From NCBI GenBank assembly GCA_950295325.1, contig OX485805.1, forward strand, positions 23,051,501 through 23,115,500: a stretch of DNA of 64,000 bases, in the 5' to 3' direction. Under the pieces are notes generated by a model, which was not told where the DNA came from, did no database searches, and saw nothing but the letters and a program-made list of their open reading frames with translations. Positions 11,463 to 22,731 of this stretch are shown piece by piece (the first letter of the stretch is position 1; each line of letters begins with the position of its first letter). The stretch comes from Polytrichum commune (taxonomy: Eukaryota > Streptophyta > Polytrichopsida > Polytrichales > Polytrichaceae). Both the position numbers and the translations under genes were made by a program.

Positions 11463-12145
11463 AAGGTAGAGGGTGCTAAAACCAACACCCCATCCAAAAC
11501 CAACATCTATAACCTTAAACCGTACCCGGCGGTGTAGGAGTGTCTAGGCCCACGGAGTGACGGTTTTAGGTGCCACTTCATAGCGACCTTCACTACCTCC
11601 ATGTAGGGTAGGTAACGGGTTCCACTCTGTCTCATGTTGGTTCAAGGTGGGATTAAGGTGGCTTGTCAATGCTTATTTTAACCATTCTATTCACAATGCC
11701 AAGGAGGTAGGCCCACAAAGCACAAAAGGGTCATTTCCCATGATGCAAGAGGGTCGGTTCCCGGGATGCAAGGTGATGGTTTTGCAAGCGAACTGGGTGG
11801 GATCATGGAGGTAGCCATGTGGCTTTGCATACTATTACTACTTGGGCTTTGACGTAGTTTGGGTCTAGTACCCAACTATGTTGTGTTGGTTCGTGGCAAT
11901 AAAGGTGGGGGTCCTCATCATATCCAAGGTTGCCATACAAGGGGCTTATGGCTTGGTTCAAGGAAGCTAGTAGTTTTGACTTTGAATATTCATCAAATAT
12001 TCAATTGAGACTAAAAATATTTTCTTCTTTCTTGATACCTATGTTTAGCCCAAAGGCTAATATGAATATATATTTTTTATATCAACCACATAGCCATATG
12101 TATGTGCAATAGCTTAAAGTGTTGGTTTGAGCACCCTCTACCTTA
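11463..12145. mobile_element. Terminal-inverted-repeat element of unassigned superfamily
   Basis: The left end reads AAGGTAGAGGGTGCTAAAAC and the right end, read inward, AAGGTAGAGGGTGCTCAAAC, followed in both by CAACAC. That is about 26 bp of near-perfect inverted repeat over about 683 bp. The target duplication is unclear because the ends are followed by A/T-rich bases that can be aligned in more than one way. The interior has no coding sequence. Confidence 0.7.
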
Positions 12146-12236
12146 ACTCAGAAGTCGTAAAGCCTAATAATGTTCACAATCTGTCGTAATGGCTTTGGAG
12201 AGTCATCGTCAACAACGGTTATATATATTTATCATC

Positions 12237-12360
12237 TTTGATCTCGGTGCAAAACATCAAAAGGGAAGATGGTACATGGGAGCAAGCCTGGCAGGGTAAT
12301 CGCCGACCGACATTCAAGTCCGTTATCCCTCCACTACCCGGAGCGGAAAGTGTGCGCTGC
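12237..12360. repeat. Direct repeat, right copy (partner at 11087-11205)
   Basis: Same phrase order as the copy at 11087. This copy continues into a GC-rich stretch. Confidence 0.55.
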
Positions 12361-14284
12361 TCAGTTACCTGCCTCACGCGGTGCCCTCCTCTATAACACC
12401 CGTGCAGCCCAGCCCTCCGACCGAACCCCACTGGTGACTCCTGGTTTGGAGTGGGCAGACTATCCACACGCAGCCAACGGCCCATACCCGGGGCCCCATG
12501 TCCACATCTTCCTGCCCCCCACTTGGGTAACAGGTGATCGCAACACCACCCAGCTGTAAGGAAAGGGTGGGAACGTGCCTTATATTCCTACTCCCTTCTC
12601 AGTACGCAAACCATAAGGGACAATGAGGTTGCCAATGAACACTTTTCTTTCCTGATAGGTATCCACTTCAGTCCTGTCAAGCTCCGTCGTACTGTGTGTG
12701 TTGGGACCTTCTCCACCATCCTCCTCCGCTCTGCTGTACCCAACTGACCGCTCTTCGACTGGGTTTAGGGTAGGGGCTGGGGTGCCCTCTTCGGATATGG
12801 ATGGTCAATTTTTCACTCTACCTCTCGCTGGTGTTATTCCAAAATCTGTCAAACTCGTGTCGCTCTGTAGACCTTTCATTGCTGCTTCTAGAACATTGTG
12901 AAGTGCGCAAGCTATGGTTGGGGCAGGATTCGCATACACTGAAGAGAGCACTGGCACTGCCATCATTAATGATCAAACCTCCTCAATATCATGCCTGGAC
13001 CATGTAAATCAAAACACTATCATCTACATGCTGTAATCATACTTTCTTCCTTAAATTGCACAAATAATCGGGTCATGCAACACGAAAAATTTAGCACACT
13101 CCTCCCTTCTCAATTCTCAACCATTGTTGTAAAACATTTCTTCACATATGGATGAAACCTCATGACAAGACCTGTCATGTAGCAAACAAGACATTTAAGA
13201 GCAGACATTTAAACCAGACATTTAAGAGCAGCAAGCAAGCATATATGAGCTACTCACAAAGAGAATCGAACAAAATCACCATCAAAAGGATGAAGAGCAA
13301 GCAAGAGATCATGTGACCCAAATATGCGGGCAGCTGCAGCTGTGAGAGATGAAAGACGCAGCAAAATTATTCGTCCAACTGCATAACCTCATAAACAAAG
13401 CTCTTCCTTTCAGAAAACCCAAGCGTGTGCACTGTCTTCTACATATTTCACCCAGAGATGGGTAATCAAGTGTGAATATTTCCAAAAAGCCTAGAAGAAC
13501 GTGGAGTAGAAACAGCAAGGACGAAGAAAACCCACACTGAGGCAGTTGGACAGAAGTGATGGATGTGCGAAGGCAACACAACCAACGAAGAGTAACAGTC
13601 AAGGTAACTTAGAGCATAACTTTGTTTTAGAGCAACTGGAAAGGAAGGATTCTGAGCTGTAAGTGATCCATAAGCCTCAATTTACATGCATTCTCAGGGG
13701 GTCGAGTGATACCAAACTTCAAATGAAACTCTATCTTCATCATTACATAGCCCACTCCTAAGGCTGTTGCTAAGTCACCCTAAGATGCCTCATGCTCAAA
13801 TTGGATGGTTTCAGCTCTGCTAAGCGACACCTATTTGCAAATTCAAGTCTACATTATGAGGAGGTTATAGTTCACATGTAGGTGAAGTTTTCCGGATAAA
13901 TGACCAGCATAGAACACAAAACCCTTGATCTCAACCTGATGCACTTCAAGCTTTAACTGTAAATTGCGCTCTAGCTGGACAGAAGTCTAGTCCACGCAGG
14001 CGGTAACAAACCCATGCTTCCATTACAATTACAGAGACAGCTCAGTCTGGATTAGACTTGCCATAAAATTACTCAGGCAGCAGAACAAAGAAGCATTGAG
14101 ACAAATGTCGAACAACCTTATGTCAAGTGTATAAAAAAATTCCAAAGGAAATTGTGCAATCAATTAGCCGCTCCTATGAGGAACATAAGACTAGTACATG
14201 TTTACCTCCCAACAACCCTAAAGGCTCACTAATTCCGAAGAGCACCTCTTTTTTAAGCACTCCTTTTCTGTCAAAATGCTGCGC
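12361..14284. other. GC-rich segment then unassigned DNA on the 3' side of RPF1
   Basis: About 12300-12800 is distinctly GC-rich and open in several frames on both strands, but I recognise no domain. From about 12900 the sequence returns to ordinary composition. The RPF1 transcript runs leftward into the right part of this region; no clear polyadenylation signal was found. Confidence 0.35.
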
Positions 14285-14571
14285 ATAATCATCAACTGTC
14301 TATCAAAGACAAAGTACATTGCCTACATGCTTTCTCCATGATTTCTAGCCTCTGCTGTACCAGTAGGCATCCACATTTTGGAGAGCTCTTCATATCGCTC
14401 TTCCTACTTAAGGGAAGAGCTGAAGAAAATCATCAACTATCTATCACAGACAAAAGGACATACATGCCTACATGCTTTCTCCATGATTTCTAACCTTTTC
14501 TGTACCAGTGGACATCCACATTTTGGAGCGCTCTTCAGATTGCTTTTGCTACTTAACTTAGAGGAAGAAGC
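14285..14571. repeat. Tandem direct duplication at the 3' end of RPF1
   Basis: Two copies of about 140 bp, 14285-14424 and 14426-14571, share CATGATTTCTA, CAGTRGRCATCCACATTTTGG and a following GCTCTTCA phrase. The right copy includes the last codons and stop of RPF1; the left copy has a decayed version of them. The RPF1 tail and the start of its 3' UTR were therefore duplicated in tandem. Confidence 0.8.
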
Positions 14572-15616
14572 GTCTTCGGCTCGTGTCCATGTCTGGCTTG
14601 TGCACCCATTCATATTCTCCATACTTGGAATCAAACGTTCCCGCTTGCAAACTTTGCAGTTTCAAAGTAAATCGTGGACCACATTCCTGGAGCCTCGCAA
14701 TTACACCTTTCCTCGTAACAGTTTTAGGTGCGCTCTTCTTTGATTTCTTGCCACTATCATCACCGGGAACTACTGGAGCCTTCTCCTTCACCTCCTTCTC
14801 CTCAAATACATATCTGTGATGCCTGAAGAAGATAAAATCCCGCTGGTTGTGAAATGTCACTGTTCGCCTACCCTTAAATTGAGGATCCTGGGGAAATATC
14901 GAAGCCAGCAATCTCCCAACTCGATGCCCAAGTCGGGTGGTGAAGTTGTTCAAAAGAAGCTCAGGCATATGCCTTGTAGGTTTCCCATGACCCTTAATCC
15001 TCTTACTAAGCTTAATACTGGAGAGCTTGAAATGTGCAGTAGGTCCTTCAGGCAGATTCACTACAAGCAGCCCATTCGGATTCTTCCGATTCTCATTCAC
15101 AACAAACATGGATGTAAATTCTCGGTTAGATGCATACTTCACAATCTGCTTCAGGTCATAACTCCTACGCTTGTAGTAATAAGTGTTGGGGATAACAGTG
15201 AGAAGCTCCTTGATAAACTTTCGCGTACTGGTGGAACACTCTTGACTCGTGGTGATAAGCAACTTGGGCACTCTCTCTCTACTAAAGTGACTGCTAAACT
15301 CATCCAGCCCTTCATCCGCCTGCAACTCATCGTCATCAGGTAAAGCCACAGTCTCATCCTGCTCCCTGGTGTTTTCGATTGTCCGCTGAGCTTTCCTCGG
15401 TGGAGGTGCCTCCCCGAGCTCCAACGCTTGCTTCTCCGCAGCATCTCTCAACTTGATACGCTTCTTCTTCTCAATAGACTTGTCCTTCTTCACCTTCTCG
15501 TAGGCCTCAGTTCGCTTCTGCTTATTCTTGAACTGCGATGGCAGCTTCTCCCCTGCCTTACGAAGCGCCTCCTCGCCTGCATCCTCCTCCTCATCTTGCC
15601 GCATGCGCTTCCCCAT
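14558..15616 (-). CDS. RPF1: Ribosome production factor 1 (Brix domain)
   Basis: The 352-residue protein is a nucleolar factor of pre-60S assembly; in yeast Rpf1 is needed for processing of the 27S pre-rRNA. A basic, lysine-rich N-terminal region (1-60) is followed by the family segment LELGEAPPPRKAQRTIENTR (65-84). An acidic patch comes next, then the Brix domain from KLLITTSQ (118) to about 325. The conserved segments NLPEGPTAHFKL, NNFTTRLGHRVGR and GRRTVTFHNQRDFIFFRHHR (249-268) are all present, as is the family's C-terminus EYEWVHKPDMDTSRRRFFL. The lysine/serine insert at 280-303 is of the kind that varies in plants. The coding region has no intron; a CAG just before the ATG could be the acceptor of a 5' UTR intron. 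Length and motifs match intact plant orthologues. Confidence 0.96.
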   Translation of the reverse strand: MGKRMRQDEEEDAGEEALRKAGEKLPSQFKNKQKRTEAYEKVKKDKSIEKKKRIKLRDAAEKQALELGEAPPPRKAQRTIENTREQDETVALPDDDELQADEGLDEFSSHFSRERVPKLLITTSQECSTSTRKFIKELLTVIPNTYYYKRRSYDLKQIVKYASNREFTSMFVVNENRKNPNGLLVVNLPEGPTAHFKLSSIKLSKRIKGHGKPTRHMPELLLNNFTTRLGHRVGRLLASIFPQDPQFKGRRTVTFHNQRDFIFFRHHRYVFEEKEVKEKAPVVPGDDSGKKSKKSAPKTVTRKGVIARLQECGPRFTLKLQSLQAGTFDSKYGEYEWVHKPDMDTSRRRFFL

Positions 15617-16189
15617 CCTGCGATGCTCACGAAGTTAGGACGAAGACGAAGATGAAGAACAAATGAGGACAAAGATCACCAAAATTAGCACAATAAGATG
15701 AGACAAACCATCGAAACATATCACTTGTGGTATCTAAACCCATCTACGCGTTTGGTTACAAGTAGCCCTTGAAGAAAGTCCTAATGCAGAAGACCAATTT
15801 ACACCATGAGTGCTCCAAAATCCCTGAACTCCCCCAAAAAAATCCGATTTATTATCTAAATTGCTCGGGAACCCTAAAATCCTCCAGAAAGAAGTTGGTG
15901 TCCCCCGGGATCGCTAGCGCGCCAAATTGGCCATGGAAAGAGACGTAGAGACGAAGGTTATTAACTTGATTGGATCGAATACAGGGGAAGAATGCGAGAC
16001 ACACCTCGGTAGGAGAGAAGAGGCAGCGGGAGGCCGAATGATCGATCGACCGAGAGAGACAAGCTCGCGAAAAAGGACTTACAACGTTCGCGGCGCTGCT
16101 CCAAAACCCTGATAGGAATAGCGTCCTCTCAGAGGCTCCTCAAAAGAGGACCTACGCCCCTGCCCGCCCTGCCCGCCAGCCCGCACGCT
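15617..16189. other. RPF1 upstream region
   Basis: This is the 5' flank of RPF1. It contains a telo-box-like motif at 15870-15878, and a TGGGCT (site II-like) at 16194-16199 lies just beyond. The plus-strand open frame from 15927 has no recognisable motif and is not called. Confidence 0.5.
15870..15878. promoter_or_regulatory. Telo-box-like motif upstream of RPF1
   Basis: AACCCTAAA lies about 250 bp upstream of the RPF1 start codon. Telo-boxes paired with TGGGCY elements are well known in promoters of plant ribosome-biogenesis genes. The match is short and could be chance. Confidence 0.35.
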
Positions 16190-16640
16190 TCAGTGGGCTG
16201 CCCTTGACACTGCCCGGGGAGATTTTTGGGCATAACCGGTGGAGATCCCAGTGTTTCCAAGTCCAACCGGTTACATGTTAACATCTTCGGTTTTCCTTTA
16301 TTAGTTTGAGACATTTTTATATAATTCCTCTAAATTGATCGGTAATTTTCTTGAAGTCTTGAAATTCATCCGGTCATTTCTCAAACTCAACCACTTGATT
16401 TGTAACTATACTAAATATTGCATTTAGTGTCACTTATTATTTGGAGTTACACAATGCTATATTTTTTTATTATCAAATGTAAATTTCATCAAGTAAAGAT
16501 GTCGATGTTCTATAATGTTTAAACAACTTAGTTTGACCTTTTTGGGGAAAAAAATGAGACATACAATAAATGGTTATAGCAATGCATCATTCCAAATACA
16601 AAGTAACATTGAATACAATATTTAGTGTAGTGGTCAATTC
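16190..16640 (-). repeat. AACCGGTT-rich repeat copy 2, with a CACTA-ended insert
   Basis: The stretch 16190-16410 reads as the reverse complement of the family, including GTCCAACCGGTTACATG. On the minus strand it keeps MLTCNRLDLETLGSPPVMPK. From about 16410 a segment begins ACTAAATATTGCATTTAGTG and ends near 16633 with CAATATTTAGTGTAGTGG. The same insert sits at the same relative position in the copy at 50.3-50.7 kb, while copies near 55.0 and 55.5 kb lack it. Confidence 0.68.
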
Positions 16641-16704
16641 TCCTTGTTCATTGGTCCACAAACCCCATCTTTAGTGCACCTCACCTTCAAGGTCCAAAAT
16701 CCTA

Positions 16705-16729
16705 TGTGTGTGTGTGTGTGTGTGTGTGT
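16705..16729. repeat. (TG)n microsatellite
   Basis: About 12 uninterrupted TG units. Confidence 0.95.
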
Positions 16730-16849
16730 ATGTTCACTTTCAATTGATAAATAAGCATCTGATTGGGATTTCATTTCCAAAATGCATTGCTCACTAGACT
16801 TTTAACCCTTGATTGGTCAAGCACTTTCTTTAAATCATTACACTTACAA

Positions 16850-16850
<1 letters not shown>

Positions 16851-16884
<34 letters not shown>
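16851..16884. repeat. Poly(A) tract, 34 bases
   Basis: An uninterrupted run of A. No flanking target duplication was found, so I do not call it a retroposon tail. Confidence 0.95.
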
Positions 16885-16885
<1 letters not shown>

Positions 16886-19341
16886 GCTTCTTTGTTTCTA
16901 TTGATTTAATCATTGCTTTAAGCAATGTTATTGCTATATCATTGATGATTCAATCTATATGACATCATGTGTTTTGTTAGTTTTTGGAGGGTTTAGGCTC
17001 TATACATGTATAACTTATAGTCCATCCTCATAGCCTATGGGATAGGAAATTTTGAGATGAAAATAGATTCCCAAGCATAGTATTCCAAGAAACTTGTTTT
17101 TGGAGAAAAAGTACACAATTTCTCATTCATCAACCACAAAATTATTGCATGGGCAACTAAGATTTAAGTATCATGCTGACATGTTCTTTTTCATGAAATG
17201 TATGTTACATAGAAGGTGAGTGAGTTGGTTTCAACCTCCTATTTTTTGAAACAATTTATGGCACAATAGTTCAAAAAATAGAATTTTATTATGAAAGTAT
17301 TTGAAATTTGTGATTGATGATATGAATCACTTCAACATCATGTGTTTATTGATCTTTCATGGATCATACATTTGATACATAGAGAAATATTTTTGGATGA
17401 ATATTTATGCATGTCAATGGATAAGCTCAAAATGTACATAATTGAAGATCTTAGGTGCTATATTGACTAAACATACATATGTGTGTAATGTTAAATATGA
17501 TCACACTAGTAGATATACAAACCTAACATTATGATAAGAAACCAAAAACAATGGTTACATATGTGGATAAAACCTTAACAACAATTTAATTAAGCATATA
17601 AATTGAGAGCTTTGGTAAGAGGCCTTTGTAAATTACTCATTGGATTAACTCCATAAGAGATAAGTTTCAATCCCTATTTGAGAAGGTTGCATAAGGGAGT
17701 CTCAAGTCTTTATTTCAATTGGATCATCAAGTTGAAACTAGCCTCTACCTCACAAAGTCTACCACACTACCCCACTCTAGGGAATTAGCACAAAATTCAC
17801 ATCATGTTGTACAATCTCAAAATATTGCATGTATGAGACGCCCAAATTGGGTTCAAAAATTTTAGGGGTTAGTATGAATGCACTTATCATTAATTGTGAC
17901 TTATAACGGATACTAAAATAATGGGCAACAATTTGACAACACCTTGATGTACTTTTAGTCCCATAAGCCTTTTGGTTTCCTAGACTCTAAGATCAATTTC
18001 ATTCCATTGGAAAACTCAAAAGACCGTGACAATACAATAACTACCCTAAAAAGGCCTTTGTAGATTATTCAAATGATTACTCAAAAGTTCCTCTTCAAAA
18101 TCTAATGGATAAATTTAATCATCTTTGAAAAAGCATCTTCATGCATAATCAAAATTAAAACCTCACTAAGAGGTCAAAAAAACTTTCACCATATATACAT
18201 GCACAATAACAATGTGTATTACATTGAATAACAGTTTTGGAACTCATTGAACCATTCTTAATGTTTTCACAAACACGAGTTGGTAGCCAACCTACATACC
18301 CACAAAAAACCAACTTTAAGTTTATTTTAATCATACAAATCTTAATTTTTTACAAATTCTATAATTTCACCTTCAATATTATTTGAACCCTAAACCTCAT
18401 AAGTACTAACTCACCAAAACCACATAGTTTATATATTTTTTCAAAGTACACCGAACATATGTATTACAATATATTTTGAAACACAACATTATTATTATTT
18501 CGAAACTAGCACACCCACAAAATCATACGTTCAACGATTTTCCCAAGTAGACAATGACAATATGTATGACAATTTTAGAATGTGTTGAAACCCACATAAA
18601 TTCAACATGTACAACATAAATATGCAAAAAATACGTACCTTTAAACCTCTAATGATTGATGTCTTGAATGCAAAGCTCAATCCCTTTTTGTCCTGAAGTC
18701 ACTCCTCAAAAATAAAAATTTGCATCACAACTTTAGAACATGGTAAGAAACTTAAGATTGAGAATGGTTGCTAACTTGCACACCCACAAAACCATACATT
18801 CTAAAAGAAAATCTCAAAGTATACAACAACAATGTCCATAAGACTATTTGGCTTCGAACTCTCATTATTTCATATCTTCACTTCAAAGCTTACACTCATG
18901 TGATCACTTCAAAGCTCGCACTCTCTTTTTCAAGATTGGACTTTCTCAAGAACTCGATCATTTAGTGAATAGGCATCACAAGTTTAGAATGTGGTAAAAA
19001 ACTCAACATTGCAATTGGTTGCTAACTTGCATACCCTAAAACCACAAATTCTCCTTTTTCTTGAAATATGCACGAGTTTTGGGTGTACTTAGAAATGATT
19101 GAGGCCGATGCAATTTAGGTTTGAACACCATCCAATTTAGATATGAACCATGGAAAGCAAGATGCTATTGACCTTATTAGTCCCTTGAATTAAAATAATG
19201 TCGAGATTTACATTCAAACTCTATTTGCTTAACAAATATAGATCTCATACATGTCAACATTACATGTACCTTAGTGGGTAATTAAATGAACATGGTCAAC
19301 TATAGATGCCTCGATCTTATGTAATTTATAACTTCTAGCTT
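16885..19341. other. AT-rich intergenic DNA, no gene seen
   Basis: About 2.4 kb of AT-rich sequence with very few long open frames and no recognised motifs or element ends. The phrases around 18720-18790 and 18985-19045 (GGTAAGAAACT / GGTAAAAAACT then GGTTGCTAACTTGCA) are partly repeated, suggesting an old local duplication. Confidence 0.45.
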
Positions 19342-19392
19342 ATACATACATACATACATACATACATACATGCATGCATGCATACATACATA
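19342..19392. repeat. (TACA)n microsatellite
   Basis: An interrupted tetranucleotide array with a short TGCA block in the middle. Confidence 0.9.
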
Positions 19393-19615
19393 TGTAAAAG
19401 AATGTATGTAAAACTAACCTCATTAGCTTGCCTCAATCATGTTAAGCGTCCACATTAACATATTAAGTGTATCATTGTGGCCTGTTGCTTGCAACCTCAT
19501 AGAGGTTTCTTTTGCTTCTATAGAATTTTCCACCATTTTAGTGGATGGCTAGATTCCCACTTCGATTAAAGAAATTTGTAGGGGATCTTAGCCGCTTGCT
19601 ATGTATTGCCATGTA

Positions 19616-19900
19616 CTCCTTCCATCCCAAAGTGGTTGTCCTACTTTCCTGGATTTTTTTGTCCCAAAATGATTGCCAATTTATCTGCCTGGCTAGAAAT
19701 TTAAGGCTTAAAGTCAAATAATTTTGCACCAAACTTTCTATATCGAGAAGTCTTTTGACACCGCAACTTCCAAGGGCTTTTCGGAGTAGTCGTTGTTTTT
19801 TTATTTTGAGAGTCATACTTACAACTACTCAATCAATGGTTAGTGGGCCTTAATCTCGCCAAAGTTATAAACACATACAATCGTTTTGGGACAGATCTAG
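19616..19900. mobile_element. Stowaway-like MITE, decayed
   Basis: The left end after a TA reads CTCCTTCCATCCCAAAGTGG, close to the familiar plant Stowaway terminus (CTCCNTCCGTCCCAAA). A second TCCCAAA-type phrase appears at the far end in reverse (GTTTTGGGACAG). The right terminus is degraded, so the boundary and the TA duplication on that side are uncertain. The minus-strand open frame across it is incidental. Confidence 0.5.
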
Positions 19901-19968
19901 ACACTTGGATAGCTAAATGATTACCCTCATGTGAGCCAAATGATTGCTCTCGTGACACAATCCACGTG

Positions 19969-20354
19969 CTACACTAAACATTTGTATTTTAGTGTCATCA
20001 TTTCTATTGTCTTGCTCAATACTAATTGTAAACTGCCCTTATAGTGCCACCAACTCTAAATGTAAATCTAACATTGTTTGTCATTCCTTGTTAAAACATT
20101 TGGGCATTATAAAATAGCAATGTTGCAATTACTGTGACTTGCTAACTTATTTTCATCCAATTTTTACTCATCCATGACAATATTTCATTACAAAAATTTT
20201 AGATGCATAATATACCAAACTTTGTGATTATTTCATCACAAAAATGTAAGTTGGGATGACAATACTTGTAAACTTATTCACAAGAAATGTCATTAGAAAA
20301 GTTATCACCGTGACATAAAATACCATGTGACACTAAAATATAATATTCAATGTA
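19969..20354. mobile_element. CACTA-ended small element, copy 1
   Basis: It begins CTACACTAAACATTTG followed by TATTTTAGTGTCATC, and closes with GACACTAAAATATAATATTCAATG. The same design is seen in the elements near 21.0, 38.9 and 62.9 kb. No coding sequence. Confidence 0.55.
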
Positions 20355-20994
20355 ATGAGTTATAAGTTAAGGGTCGAATTACATAGTAGGGTTTGGGTCT
20401 AAAACACCTATTAGCATTTTGGCATCTTGGACTCTATAAATTCCATTTTATTGGACTTTATCTTTAAACTCAAGATTGGATCCAAGCTTTAAGATCAATT
20501 TCTCAAACTATAATGAGTATTGTCATGTTTATAGGTCAACAAGATTTTGTGGTAAAGTGATGCCATCTTATTGCCACTTTGATTTTTTATACGTTCAATC
20601 CAAACCCTAATGTAAGCTGCATGGGCCCAAAAAAATCTCTAAACCAATTAGATTGCTTGATTGTATAGATTATTTGGTATTGGACCCTAGTATTATTAAG
20701 GGTGACATTCATTATGTTTTCATTGTACATTTTTGTTTTTGTCTTATATGTTCATAATATATTTATGGTTTTTAAATGTTTTTAAATGTTTTTTTCATAA
20801 AATTTAATTTGAATACTTTTACATACATACTTTACCTAGTTGTTTACTATCACTCACTCTAGAATATCTTCCATAATATTAATGGGGGTGGTTGAGGCAA
20901 ACTGATGAAGCCAATTACCTCTTGGTTACCTACATACTTTTACACACAATATAGTTATTATATCCAAGTTGCAACACACCATGCCGCAATGCTT
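20355..20994. other. Intergenic, no gene seen
   Basis: AT-rich sequence between two CACTA-ended elements, with no recognised content. Confidence 0.4.
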
Positions 20995-21444
20995 CACTAA
21001 ATGTATTTAGTGTCATATGGTATTTTGGGTCACTATGGCAACTTTTCTAATGTATTTATTATGATTGAGTTTACAAGTAATGCCATCCCAATTCTTTTTT
21101 AGTTCATCCATTGTCCAGAACCCTACCTACTTGGCGGCGTTGTTGATGTGTGGTTGTGTGCCTGCTCGTGCCAACTATTGAAACAAGGGTTGGGATATTC
21201 AACATCCTAACATTTATGTAGTGAAATATTGTCATGGATAATCGAATTTCATATGGAGAATCACTTAGTATGTGACAATTTTTGCAACATTGTAAACCTA
21301 CAATGCCCAATTTTTTTTTATACAAGAAATGACACAAATAATGTTAGGTTTACATCTAGTGTTGGTGAAATACACATGTGGTTTATAATTAGTATTGAGC
21401 AAGACAAATAGAATTGGTGACACTAAATACAACATTTAGTGTAG
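20995..21444. mobile_element. CACTA-ended small element, copy 2
   Basis: The left end is CACTAAATGTATTTAGTGTC and the right end GACACTAAATACAACATTTAGTG. The interior shares ordered phrases (CATCCTAACATTTATGTAGTG, CACTTAGTATGTGACA, CATTGTAAACCTACAATG) with the copies at 38938-39269 and 62854-63232. The right end abuts a truncated Harbinger MITE. Confidence 0.7.
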
Positions 21445-21447
21445 TTC

Positions 21448-21531
21448 TCATCAATGGCTATGATTGCACGGATTGACCTCAAGTGACTTGGGTCTTGGGA
21501 CTTAGGACTTGGGACCCCGGTGAACTGGCCC
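21448..21531. mobile_element. PIF/Harbinger MITE family A, truncated copy
   Basis: It matches the reverse complement of the left end of the 4236 element (GATTGACCTCAAGTGACTTGG ... GGTGAACTGGCCC) and is followed by TAA. Only about 84 bp remain, immediately beside the CACTA-ended element. Confidence 0.65.
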
Positions 21532-21764
21532 TAAGAAGATGGATTGCAAATATCATAATATTTTCTAGTACTCTAATAGATCATACAACCATATAGTAGA
21601 AGAGAACTGGTGGTAAGACCACACAATCCCCGTAGTGCTTGAAGATTGGTTTCTCAATCAAGAAGGAATCGTTTCTTTCACAAGAAATGGGTGTAAAGAG
21701 AAAAGTGTCCATGACTCGCTTACTTGATAGGTATCCACCAATCAAGAAAGGTGACCACAACTTA

Positions 21765-22063
21765 GGGGCGCTTTAGATGGGGGTCCACAATCCAAGAACA
21801 TAGGGACAAATTTGAAGTAATTTGAAGCAAGGACTCTCCCTTGGACCCTAACTTCTAAATTATTCTTCAAACATGAGCTCTCCTTTGAGCTTCAATTCTT
21901 GGTTCAAATCATTCGCGCTTCCCTTCAAAACGATGCCATGTAGGAGGCACCTCCTCAATCTCCCTCTCCTTGGTCTTGGACCCTCATCTAAAGGCCTTCA
22001 GTCCACTTTACACCTCTTGGCCAAGAGGATTGCTCCATTTTGTTGGACCCCCCTCCCCTCCCC
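21765..22063. mobile_element. Possible Harbinger-type MITE, C-rich ends
   Basis: It is flanked by TTA on both sides (21762-21764, 22064-22066). The left end is GGGGCGCTTTAGATGGGGG; the right end read inward is GGGGAGGGGAGGGGGGTCC. The ends share a GGGGTCC core but are imperfect, so this is a weaker call than the neighbouring MITEs. Confidence 0.45.
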
Positions 22064-22079
22064 TTAGACTCCTATCTAA

Positions 22080-22731
22080 GGGCCAATTTAAACTACAGTG
22101 AAGAAGTGTAGCGGTCAAATTTTTTTGGGGGAATGATTGACTACAAAATGGGTTATTCACCTTCCAGGCTTTACACTACGGCCAAGACTTTTTGCATGGA
22201 CTCCGGTGGAGAATGTCAAGCATGGATGGAAAAATGACACGGCTACCAACATGACAACACTTTTTTGCTAGGAGAGTTCTCTAGAGGTCAAGTTTCTTGG
22301 CAACCTCAAACCCTCATACCAGTGCCCGGGAAGTTTTTGGGCATAGTCGGTCAAGATCCTAATGATTCTAAATCCAACAAATTACATGTTGACATCTTCC
22401 GGTTTTGCTTTATTCATTTGAGGTATATTCTATAGATTCCTCTAGAATACTCGGTAATTCTCCTAAAGCCTCCAAATTCAACCGGTTATTTCTCAAACTC
22501 AGCCGGCTCATCTGTAACTAACCTCCGGTTCTTCCCATACATAGCCTTGGACAATAAACTTAGCCTCTGGAGAACTCCTATTTGAGACTTTAAAGAATTA
22601 AATCAAAAATAAATAAAAATTTCCTTCATATACATACACTGTACCCAACACTGTTACCTCTACTAACCTTGTCTTGGGCTGAAATTCTTGACCAACCAAT
22701 GCACTTCTTCACCGTAGTCTGAACCGGGCCC
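22080..22731. mobile_element. PIF/Harbinger-type MITE in the MED10 upstream region
   Basis: A 652-bp element flanked by TAA (22077-22079, 22732-22734). The ends are GGGCCAATTTAAACTACAG and, inward from the right, GGGCCCGGTTCAGACTACGG, both followed by TGAAGAAGTG. It contains an AACCGGTT-family repeat at about 22318-22540. Its right end is about 170 bp from the MED10 start codon. Confidence 0.75.
22318..22540 (-). repeat. AACCGGTT-rich repeat, copy 3 (inside the MITE)
   Basis: Reverse-complement copy with GTGCCCGGGAAGTTTTTGGG at the start and CAACCGGTTATTTCTCAAAC near the end. It lacks the CACTA-ended insert. Confidence 0.68.

Noticed and set aside
12269-12559. GC-rich open frames as a gene or a bacterial insertion
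   Set aside because: Open on both strands with no known domain; part of it is a direct repeat of 11087-11205.
14378-14743. Plus-strand 121-codon frame opposite RPF1
   Set aside because: Antisense shadow of the RPF1 3' end and its duplicated tail.
16851-16884. Poly(A) tract as a retroposon tail
   Set aside because: No target duplication could be found on the two sides.
19538-19816. Minus-strand 92-codon open frame
   Set aside because: It lies largely within a decayed Stowaway-like MITE and has no protein family features.
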